In this document: one piece after another, positions 57,686 to 64,000 of the stretch | Numbering within the stretch: the stretch's first letter is position 1 | How the letters are laid out: the number at the start of each line of letters is the position of its first letter | From: Arthrobacter sp. Soc17.1.1.1 | Lineage (GTDB): Bacteria; Actinomycetota; Actinomycetes; Actinomycetales; Micrococcaceae | DNA length: 64,000 bases | NCBI RefSeq assembly: GCF_036867195.1 | Contig: NZ_JBAJII010000001.1 | Coordinates: 3,410,001 to 3,474,000, forward strand | Direction of reading: 5' to 3' | Position numbers and translations under genes: made by a program | The notes under the pieces: generated by a model | The model's database searches: none | The model's input: only the letters and a program-made list of their open reading frames with translations | Told to the model about the DNA's origin: nothing

Positions 57686-58876
57686 ATGAGGATGCTGCTC
57701 GTGACCGCGGGATCCCGCGGAGATGTCGAGCCGTTCGCGGTCCTCGCGCGGCAGGCGCAGGCCGCGGGCCATGCAGTGCGCCTGATGCTTCCGGACAACT
57801 CGGGGGTCGATGTGGCCGGGCTCGCTACGGTGAGCCTCGGGGTCGACTACTCGGGGCTGATCCAGCAGCAGGGCGTCTCCCTCGCGGCGGTCCTCCGCTC
57901 GTACCGTTCGGTGGTGCGGCCGGCGATGCGCCAGGTGCTCATCGGGTCGGCGCGGGCCGCGCTCGACGTCGTCCCGGACGTGCTGGTCGCCCACCCGAAG
58001 ATCCTGTCGGCTCCGCTGATCGCGGGCGGCCTCGGCATCCCGTTCGTCTGGGTCGAGCTGGTCCCCGTGATGACGCCGACGGCGGCGTTCCCGGCGGCGG
58101 GGACCATCACGCGGAACCTCGGCCCGTTCAACCGGCTCACCTATCAGGTAGCGGCGGGCGGCGCGGCCATGTTCCGGCAGGACCTGTCCGATGTGGCGAG
58201 GATGGTCGGTGGGCAGGGCTCGGCCCGTCCCCCGGCCTCGGCGACGCTCATGCCCATCAGCCCCGCGATCCTGCCGCGGCCTGCGGACTGGCCGCCTAGT
58301 GTCCACCTGACCGGTCCGTGGCGGGCGGCGGCAGCGGGCGTGATGCCCGACGAGGTGTCCGGCTTCATCTCCGAGGGCGGTTTCGTGTACGCGGGGTTCG
58401 GCTCCATGGCGGCCGGCGACCCGGTCGCCCGGGCACGGGAGGTGATTGGCGGTATCCGCGCCGCCGGGTCCCGCGCGCTGCTCGCCACGGGCCTCGGCGG
58501 GCTGGCACTACCGCCCGACGTCGCCGGCGCCGATGTGCTGGTCACGACGTCGGTACCCCACGACGCCGTCCTGCCGCGGGCCGAAGCGGCCGTCCACCAC
58601 GGGGGCATCGGGACGGTCCAGGCGGCGACGGCGGCCGGCACCGTCTCGGTGGTGGTGCCGTTCATCGCGGACCAGCCCTTCTGGGGCGCGAGGCTGCACG
58701 CCGACGGCCTCGGTCCCGCGCCGATCCGACGGCGCGCACTGACGTCACCCCGTCTTGCGGACGCCCTCGGGCAGGTCGGTCAGTACCGACCTGCCGTGCG
58801 CGAGGCGGCCCGTGCCATGGCGGCCGAGGACGGGCCGGCCGCCGCCCTGGCTGTCCTGGAAGGCCTGCACCGCTGA
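57686..58876 (+). CDS. UGT-like glycosyltransferase (GT1)
   Basis: A 396-residue GT-B glycosyltransferase. N-terminal LVTAGSRGDVEPFAVLARQA (about 5-24) is the acceptor-domain signature of sterol and antibiotic glucosyltransferases, and the sugar-nucleotide motif is AVHHGGIGTVQAATAAGTVS (about 306-325) with the catalytic-region ending VVVPFIADQPFWGARL. Members glycosylate lipids, polyketides or xenobiotics with UDP- or dTDP-sugars. GGGAGGGA precedes the ATG at good spacing. It is convergent with paaK and divergent from the DUF2993-like gene, so no pathway partner is evident. Confidence 0.85.
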   Translation: MRMLLVTAGSRGDVEPFAVLARQAQAAGHAVRLMLPDNSGVDVAGLATVSLGVDYSGLIQQQGVSLAAVLRSYRSVVRPAMRQVLIGSARAALDVVPDVLVAHPKILSAPLIAGGLGIPFVWVELVPVMTPTAAFPAAGTITRNLGPFNRLTYQVAAGGAAMFRQDLSDVARMVGGQGSARPPASATLMPISPAILPRPADWPPSVHLTGPWRAAAAGVMPDEVSGFISEGGFVYAGFGSMAAGDPVARAREVIGGIRAAGSRALLATGLGGLALPPDVAGADVLVTTSVPHDAVLPRAEAAVHHGGIGTVQAATAAGTVSVVVPFIADQPFWGARLHADGLGPAPIRRRALTSPRLADALGQVGQYRPAVREAARAMAAEDGPAAALAVLEGLHR

Positions 58877-58895
58877 CGACGTGCTGCGCCGCCCC

Positions 58896-60227
58896 TCAGC
58901 CGCGGGGCCGCAGGTCGTAGATCCGCCGGAGCTTCCCGCTGGAGCGCACCAGCGAGCCCTGCTCCACCACGGCGACGGCGCACGTGGAGCCGATGTGCGT
59001 CTTGATCAGGTGCCGGAGCTCCTCGGCGGCCGCGGCGGCGTCGGCCGCGCTGACGCCCTCCCGCGGCTCCACCCGGACGGTCAGCTGGTCCATCCGCTGC
59101 CCGTCCGGCCGGGTCAGTTCGAGCTGGAAGTGCGGGCTCAGGGCCGGGATGCCGAGTGCCAGCTCCTCCACCTGCGTGGGGAAGAGGTTCACGCCGCGCA
59201 CGATCACCATGTCGTCGCTGCGCCCGGTGATGCGCTCCATACGGCGCATGCCGGGGCGGGCGGTGCCGGGCAGCAGGCGCGTGAGGTCGTGGGTGCGGTA
59301 CCGGATGATGGGCAGAGCCTCCTTCGTCAGGGACGTGAAGACGAGCTCGCCCGCCGTGCCGTCGTCCAGCACCTTCTCGGTGAACGGGTCGATGATCTCG
59401 GGGCGGAAGTGGTCCTCCCAGACATGCGATCCGTCCTTGGACTCCACGCACTCGCCCGCGACGCCCGGGCCCATGACCTCGGACAGGCCGTAGATGTCGC
59501 ACGCGTCGAAGCCCATGCGCCCCTCGAGTTCCTGCCGCATGCCCTCCGTCCACGGTTCGGCGCCGAGGACGCCTGTCTTCAGCGTTGTGGAGGACGGGTC
59601 GATGCCGGCCGCGGCCATGGTGTCGAGGATGGTCAGCAGGTACGTCGGCGTGGCGAGGATTGCGTCGGGCTCGAAGTCCCGGATGAGCTGGACCTGCCGC
59701 TCGGTCTGGCCGCCGGAGATCGGGATGACGGTGCAGCCGAGGCGTTCCGCGCCGGCATGCGCGCCGAGGCCGCCCGTGAACAGGCCGTACCCGTAGGCGT
59801 TGTGGACCTTCCACCCGGCCTTCACCCCGGAGGCGCGCAGCGATCGGGCCACCAGCGAGGCCCACCGGTCGAGGTCGCCGGCGGTGTACCCGACGACGGT
59901 CGGCTGGCCCGTGGTGCCGGACGACGCGTGGACGCGCGCCACCTGTGACTGCGGCACCGCGAACATGCCGAACGGGTAGGTGCTGCGCAGGTCCTCCTTG
60001 GTGGTGAAGGGGAACTTCGCCAGGTCCGTCAGCTCGCGGAGGTCGTCCGGGTGCACCCCGGCGGCGTCGAACTTCCGCCGGTACAGGGGCACGTTCGCGT
60101 AGGCGTGCGCGAGCGTGGCCCGCAGCCGCTCGAGCTGCACCGATTCGAGGTGGTCGCGCGACCACGTCTCCTCCGCGTCGAGCGTGGCGGGGTCCGCGGC
60201 CGAGGCCCGGAGGGGAAGGGTGGTCAT
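58896..60227 (-). CDS. paaK: phenylacetate-CoA ligase family protein
   Basis: A 443-residue adenylate-forming ligase of PaaK length. The P-loop is SSGTTGQPT (102-110); YGLSEVMGPGVAGECVE holds the A5 motif, and TGRSDDMVIVRGVNLFP carries the hinge and A8 region. It converts an aryl-acetate or related aromatic acid to its CoA thioester with ATP. It is the last gene of the operon that begins with the monooxygenase and IclR genes, which is not the usual paa cluster setting, so the substrate may be another hydroxylated aromatic acid. Confidence 0.9.
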   Translation of the reverse strand: MTTLPLRASAADPATLDAEETWSRDHLESVQLERLRATLAHAYANVPLYRRKFDAAGVHPDDLRELTDLAKFPFTTKEDLRSTYPFGMFAVPQSQVARVHASSGTTGQPTVVGYTAGDLDRWASLVARSLRASGVKAGWKVHNAYGYGLFTGGLGAHAGAERLGCTVIPISGGQTERQVQLIRDFEPDAILATPTYLLTILDTMAAAGIDPSSTTLKTGVLGAEPWTEGMRQELEGRMGFDACDIYGLSEVMGPGVAGECVESKDGSHVWEDHFRPEIIDPFTEKVLDDGTAGELVFTSLTKEALPIIRYRTHDLTRLLPGTARPGMRRMERITGRSDDMVIVRGVNLFPTQVEELALGIPALSPHFQLELTRPDGQRMDQLTVRVEPREGVSAADAAAAAEELRHLIKTHIGSTCAVAVVEQGSLVRSSGKLRRIYDLRPRG

Positions 60228-60279
60228 GACTGCTCCTTCGCAGGGTGGATCAGGGGACGGGGGATGCCGCGGGCCGGCA

Positions 60280-60996
60280 TCAGAGGACGGAGCCGACGGC
60301 GCGGGCCGCCTCGGCCACGCGGGCGCCGATCTCCTCGACGGGCCGGTCGCTGCGGAGATAGACGACGGCGAGGGCTGCGGGGAGCTGTCCGCGCACGGCG
60401 ATGGGGGCCGCCACGGAACCCACGCCCGGGATGACCTCGTCGCGGCTCACCGCGTACCCGGCGGCGGCAGCGGCCCTCGACGCCTCCCGGTACGGCTCCC
60501 CCGGAGCGAGGCGTTCCCAGCGCGCCTCGGTCAGGGCGGACTGGATGGCGATGCCCGGCGCCCCGGCGTCGAACCGGTGACGGGTGCCCGGCCGCTGCAC
60601 GAGCGTCCCCTCGCCGTGCGGCGGCTCCACGGCGACGAGGGTGACGCAGTGGCTCCGGTCCCACACGGCGATGAAGGCGGTCATCTGCAGCTCGGCCGCT
60701 ACCGCCGTGAGGACCGGCAGGGCCGCCGTCTGCAGCCTCGGCGCCACGCCCCGGGCCAGGCTCGCGAGGCCGGGGCCGGGCTGGAACCGCCCGCCCGCGT
60801 CACGGACCACCAGGGAGTGCTCCTCGAGCGTCCGCAGGATCCGGTAGGCGATCGATCGGTGGACGCCCAGCGCCTCGGCGATCTCCGCCGTCGTCCGCCC
60901 CTCCGGCCCCTCGGCGAGGATCTCCAGCGTGCGGAGCCCGCGCGAGAGCGTCTGCGAGGCGGGAGCCGCCGTCGTCGTCCCCTCCGCCGCACCCAT
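60280..60996 (-). CDS. IclR-family transcriptional regulator
   Basis: A 238-residue IclR protein. The winged helix spans about 17-80, with TAEIAEALGVHRSIAYRILR (about 36-55) as helix-turn-helix. The effector domain has VAVEPPHGEGTLVQRPGTRH (about 118-137), the region lining the ligand pocket, and a Gly-rich VGSVAAPIAVRGQLPAAL near the end. IclR members of this type control aromatic-acid genes. The ATG is one base after the monooxygenase stop codon, so it is co-translated. The palindrome upstream of the operon fits the GTTCGAT-type site of aromatic IclR regulators. Confidence 0.87.
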   Translation of the reverse strand: MGAAEGTTTAAPASQTLSRGLRTLEILAEGPEGRTTAEIAEALGVHRSIAYRILRTLEEHSLVVRDAGGRFQPGPGLASLARGVAPRLQTAALPVLTAVAAELQMTAFIAVWDRSHCVTLVAVEPPHGEGTLVQRPGTRHRFDAGAPGIAIQSALTEARWERLAPGEPYREASRAAAAAGYAVSRDEVIPGVGSVAAPIAVRGQLPAALAVVYLRSDRPVEEIGARVAEAARAVGSVL

Positions 60997-60997
60997 C

Positions 60998-62911
60998 TCA
61001 GGCGAACGCCCGCCCGGCAGCCCGGCCGGAGCCCGCCAGCAGCGGGGCGAAGAAGGCGGCAAGGCCCGCGGTGTCCGCCAGGGGCAGCACGTGCGCCACG
61101 TACTGGTCCGGGCGGACGACGACGACGGCCCCGGCCCGGTCGATACCGCGCAGGTCGAAGATGTCGGCGGAGGGATCCGCCGCGTACACCTTCTCGTAGT
61201 CGGTGAGCCCGAAGGGGCCGGTGGCGGGCTTGAACTCCGGCGGCACGCGCCCGATGTCCACCCGGGTGTGGTCCTGCTGGTAGATCACCTTCACGTCGAA
61301 CCACGCATCACGGTCGGCGCCCTCCGGCGTCGCGGCGAGCGGCGAGTCCGGGGAGCTCCCGATCCACGCGGCGAAGTCCGTGACGCCCGACGCCGCTCCC
61401 GGCTCGGCCGAGTCGGCGAAGACGTAGATGCGCCAGCGCCCGTCGGCCGTCGCATGGTGGCCGAGGTGCAGGGGGACGCCGTCGCACACCCGGACCACCG
61501 GCGCGGATTTGAAACGCTTGCCGATCGGGAACCCGCCGGCCAGGTCCTGGTGCGCGGGCTCGGCGACGAGCAGGGACGGCGCGTACTGGGTCCGGAAGCC
61601 GGCGGGGAACTCGGCGGTGCTGACGTAGAAGTCCTCGAGCTCGGACGGGTCGGCAAAGTCCTCGGGCTTCCGGGCCATGAGCGCCGACCACTCCTTGTCG
61701 AACTCGATGAGGTCCTTCGCCACCACCTGGCGCTCCGCGGAGTACGTGGCCAGCAGGGACTCGGGGCTACGCCCCTCGAGCACGTGGCCGAGCTTCCAGC
61801 CGAGGTTGAAGCCGTCCTGCATGGACACGTTCATGCCCTGGCCGGCCTTGGCGCTGTGCGTGTGGCAGGCGTCGCCGGTGATGAAGACGCGCGGTGTGCG
61901 GCGGCCGAGCTGTTCCGGCAGGACGTCGTCGAACCGGTCGGTGAGGCGGTGGCCCACCTCGTACACGCTGTGCCAGGCGACGTTCCGCACGTCGAGGGTG
62001 TAGGGGCTGAGGATGGTGTTGGCCTTCGCGATGATCTCGGCGATGGTGGTGCTGCGGATGGCCCCCTTGGTCGCGGGATCCACGTCGCCGAGGTCCACGT
62101 ACATGCGGAACAGGTGCCCGCCCTCCCGCGGGATCAGGAGGATGCTGCCGCCGGACCCCGACTGGATGGCGCACTTGCGGCGGATGTCGGGGAAATCGGT
62201 GACGGCGACCGCGTCCATGACGCCCCACGCGTGGTTGGCCTGGTCACCCGTGAGGCTGCAGCCGATGGCCTGGCGGACCTTGCTGCGGGCGCCGTCGGCC
62301 CCGACCACGTACCGGGCGCGGACGGTGCGCTGCTCGCCCTCGCGGTCTCCGGCCGTGCGCACGAGGGTGACGGCGACGGGGTACTCCTGCGCGTCGTCGA
62401 CCTCGAGTCCGGCGAACTCGAAGCCGTAGTCGGGCTCCATGCGGGTGGGCGAGTTCTTCATGAACTCGCCGAAGTAGTCGAGCACACGCGCCTGGTTGAC
62501 GATCAGGTGGGGGAACTCGCTGATGCCGGTCTCGTCGTCCTCGGGGCGCGCGGTGCGGATGATGCGGGAGGAATCTGCCGGGTCCGGCTTCCAGAAGGCC
62601 ATCTCGACGATCCGGTACGCCTCCTCGGTGATGCGCTGGGCGAAGCCGAACGCCTGGAACGTCTCGACGCTGCGGGCCTGGATGCCGTCGGCCTGGCCGA
62701 TGGGCAGCCGGCCCGGCCGGCGCTCCACGATCCGCGTGGTGATGCCCGGGAACTGCGAGAGCTGCGCGGCGGTGATCATGCCGGCAGGTCCGGTGCCGAT
62801 GATCAGGACGTCGACCTCGTCGGGGAGCTCCTCCGGACGGTCGAGACCGACACCTGCTGCGGGCTGGACCCGGGGGTCGCCCGAGACGTAGCCGTGGTGG
62901 TGGAATTGCAC
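60998..62911 (-). CDS. FAD-dependent aromatic monooxygenase (3-hydroxybenzoate 4-monooxygenase type)
   Basis: A 637-residue class A flavoprotein hydroxylase of the phenol-hydroxylase-like group. FAD motifs: GTGPAG (39-44) in DVLIIGTGPAG, the DG motif in VGADGARSKVR (204-212) and the GD motif in FITGDACHTHSAKAGQGMN (344-361). A C-terminal thioredoxin-like domain (about 455-630) ends in VVRPDQYVAHVLPL, as in MobA, which turns 3-hydroxybenzoate into protocatechuate. The length and whole-domain layout match; exact substrate is unproven. GTG 62911 has GAGGA upstream. IclR and PaaK genes follow. No ring-cleavage gene lies in this window. Confidence 0.85.
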   Translation of the reverse strand: MQFHHHGYVSGDPRVQPAAGVGLDRPEELPDEVDVLIIGTGPAGMITAAQLSQFPGITTRIVERRPGRLPIGQADGIQARSVETFQAFGFAQRITEEAYRIVEMAFWKPDPADSSRIIRTARPEDDETGISEFPHLIVNQARVLDYFGEFMKNSPTRMEPDYGFEFAGLEVDDAQEYPVAVTLVRTAGDREGEQRTVRARYVVGADGARSKVRQAIGCSLTGDQANHAWGVMDAVAVTDFPDIRRKCAIQSGSGGSILLIPREGGHLFRMYVDLGDVDPATKGAIRSTTIAEIIAKANTILSPYTLDVRNVAWHSVYEVGHRLTDRFDDVLPEQLGRRTPRVFITGDACHTHSAKAGQGMNVSMQDGFNLGWKLGHVLEGRSPESLLATYSAERQVVAKDLIEFDKEWSALMARKPEDFADPSELEDFYVSTAEFPAGFRTQYAPSLLVAEPAHQDLAGGFPIGKRFKSAPVVRVCDGVPLHLGHHATADGRWRIYVFADSAEPGAASGVTDFAAWIGSSPDSPLAATPEGADRDAWFDVKVIYQQDHTRVDIGRVPPEFKPATGPFGLTDYEKVYAADPSADIFDLRGIDRAGAVVVVRPDQYVAHVLPLADTAGLAAFFAPLLAGSGRAAGRAFA

Positions 62912-62952
62912 GGGCTGTCCTCACTTCGTCGTGGTGGTGCCGCTGCCGATTG

Positions 62953-62975
62953 CTGCGTTCGATAATCGAACGCAG
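62953..62975. promoter_or_regulatory. perfect 23-bp palindrome, IclR-type operator
   Basis: CTGCGTTCGAT (62953-62963), one central base and its exact complement (62965-62975). The core GTTCGATAATCGAAC closely resembles the 15-base site recognised by PobR, PcaU and PcaR (GTTCGATAATCGCAC). It lies 42 bases before the monooxygenase start and 104 before the divergent NTF2-like gene. Confidence 0.8.
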
Positions 62976-63078
62976 TGTTCTACTATCGTGACGCGATGCT
63001 AGCCCGGGCAGGGGCAGGACTCAAGGGTGCGAACCGACGACGCCGATCGTCTGCCCGCGCCGTGGCTACGATCGCAGG

Positions 63079-63552
63079 ATGACGAGTCTCCTGGATCAGC
63101 CCGAGTGGCACCACGCAGCATCCGCATCGACGGCGATGACGAGGGATGCCGCGCAGGAGTGGCTCGACGCGTACGTGACCGCATGGAAGCTCTACGACGA
63201 ACGAGCGATCGCCGACCTCTGGTCCGAGGACGCCGTGTGGCACTACCCGTTCCAGATCCGCGCCGTCGGACGCGAGGAGATCGTCGCCCAGTGGATGAGT
63301 GAGCGTGATGCCTTCATCGGGGAGTCCTTCGACGCCGGCTACCACCCGGTCGCCGTCGAGGGAGACCGGGTGGTCGCGCATGGACGGACCGTGTTCTACC
63401 ACCCGGGGAGTGACCGCGTGGTCACGGCCTACGACAACATCTGGTTCCTGCGGTTCGACCACCTGGGGCGCTGCTCCGAGTTCCACGAGTGGTACGCCGG
63501 CCGTCCTGAGGACGAACCGGATCGCGCGGTCCCCCAGCGCAGCGCTGATTGA
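63079..63552 (+). CDS. NTF2/SnoaL-like protein
   Basis: A 157-residue cone-fold (NTF2-like) protein: residues about 25-140 hold LDAYVTAWKLYDERAIADLW then SEDAVWHYPFQIRAVGREEI and VTAYDNIWFLRFDHLGRCSE, the classical pattern of a small-ligand-binding or enzyme-like cone. No catalytic assignment is possible. The ATG is six bases after TACGAT (63067-63072), a leaderless arrangement. It is divergent from the aromatic operon across the IclR-type palindrome, so it could share its control. Confidence 0.8.
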   Translation: MTSLLDQPEWHHAASASTAMTRDAAQEWLDAYVTAWKLYDERAIADLWSEDAVWHYPFQIRAVGREEIVAQWMSERDAFIGESFDAGYHPVAVEGDRVVAHGRTVFYHPGSDRVVTAYDNIWFLRFDHLGRCSEFHEWYAGRPEDEPDRAVPQRSAD

Positions 63553-63593
63553 CGGGGTGGACGGCGGGTGCCGCCACGCGTCAGGATCGGCGT

Positions 63594-63929
63594 ATGCCTC
63601 TGTCGCCGCAGGAGACCGTCCTCGAATTCTCGCGTGCCTTCCGGGAGCAGGACGAGGCACTCGCCCTCTCACTGATGGCCCCGGAGTTCGTCTTCACGAG
63701 CCCCCAGGACGACCATCTGGACCGGGACGCCTGGCTGCAGCGCTGCTTCCCCTCTGCCGGCCATTTCGACGCACCGGCCATCACCCTGCAGATCGTCGAG
63801 ATCGGCGGCGTCGTGCTGCACCGCTACGAGTACGCCGTCGCGGGCCGCACCTACCGCAATGTCGAAGCGACCCGGGTGCAGGACGGGCGTGTGCACGACG
63901 TCGAGGTGTACTTCGGCGGGGCCGTCTAG
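63594..63929 (+). CDS. small NTF2/SnoaL-like protein
   Basis: A 111-residue cone-fold protein: QETVLEFSRAFREQDEALAL, SLMAPEFVFTSPQDDHLDRD and a C-terminal beta hairpin ending VRVQDGRVHDVEVYFGG-type sequence (TRVQDGRVHDVEVYF). It is shorter than and diverged from the preceding NTF2-like gene, 42 bases upstream, and may be in the same transcript. ATG 63594 follows AGGA at eight bases; longer in-frame starts lack one. Function unknown. Confidence 0.78.
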   Translation: MPLSPQETVLEFSRAFREQDEALALSLMAPEFVFTSPQDDHLDRDAWLQRCFPSAGHFDAPAITLQIVEIGGVVLHRYEYAVAGRTYRNVEATRVQDGRVHDVEVYFGGAV

Positions 63930-63969
63930 GTCGGGCATGGTGCAGTCCTGCACCGGATATCTTGACTGC

Positions 63970-64000
63970 ATGCGCTTCCGTACCCTCTCCGCACTGGTTG
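63970..64000 (+). CDS. start of a further gene (cut by the right edge)
   Basis: Only ten codons are present, MRFRTLSALV, which look like the basic start and first hydrophobic residues of a signal peptide. TATCTT (63958-63963) ends exactly six bases before the ATG, the leaderless layout seen at other starts in this window, which supports the call. Nothing can be said about function. Confidence 0.5.
   Translation, partial: MRFRTLSALV

Overview
This window is a stretch of bacterial chromosome with very high GC content and densely packed genes. It looks like an actinobacterium of the Micrococcaceae (Arthrobacter-like). The evidence is the strong third-position G/C bias, many GTG starts, the families present (DUF1684, DUF2243, DUF4397, PPK2, class F sortase with a SigK/RskA-type pair, FMN-dependent lactate dehydrogenase, WYL regulator with a VOC partner) and many genes whose start codon lies 6-7 nt after a TANNNT -10 hexamer, as in leaderless actinobacterial mRNAs. 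I see no phage, plasmid, insertion sequence, CRISPR array or rRNA. The one tRNA is tRNA-Ala(CGC). No stretch longer than about 300 bases lacks a gene.

Layout. 1-8,900: mixed housekeeping and stress genes: a thioesterase fragment, an MDR oxidoreductase, a GNAT-like protein, a decayed alpha/beta hydrolase, an aldo/keto reductase, a Rho-N-domain protein, a TauE-type exporter, a zinc metallopeptidase, a PdxH-like oxidase, a PAP2 phosphatase and a TetR regulator. 8,900-12,000: two APC-superfamily amino-acid permeases. 12,000-25,900: DUF4190 protein, polyphosphate kinase 2, DUF1684 protein, a processive glycosyltransferase, AlkB, a DinB-like protein coupled to a second GNAT paralogue, LldD, a DUF2243/CtaG-type membrane pair, a lipoprotein, a SHOCT protein and a GH13 enzyme. 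25,900-34,200: tRNA-Ala, a DHA2 efflux pump, an S10 peptidase, GH15, small membrane proteins and a stress-type SDR.

34,300-40,920 is the most distinctive part: a same-strand catabolic island made of a TIM-barrel sugar isomerase-like enzyme, an SDR, an MHS-family transporter, a two-subunit transketolase, an FCD-type GntR regulator and a histidine phosphatase. Three 15-bp sites fitting TGTYRAC-N-GTYRACA lie in front of its first gene and its transporter, and half-sites lie in front of the regulator. The genes look like one regulon for taking up and splitting an unidentified polyol, sugar acid or branched sugar.

41,000-64,000: an SGNH hydrolase, an NmrA-like SDR, a flavin reductase, a fatty-acid desaturase, the locus DUF4397 / class F sortase / ECF sigma / anti-sigma, a CitE-like lyase divergent from an MHS transporter, a TPP enzyme with an unusual structured leader, a PRISE-like SDR, a WYL/VOC pair around a 15-bp-arm palindrome, a UGT-type glycosyltransferase, and an aromatic catabolic operon (3-hydroxybenzoate-type monooxygenase, IclR regulator, PaaK ligase) with a perfect 23-bp IclR-type operator. 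Two NTF2-like small proteins and the start of a further gene close the window.
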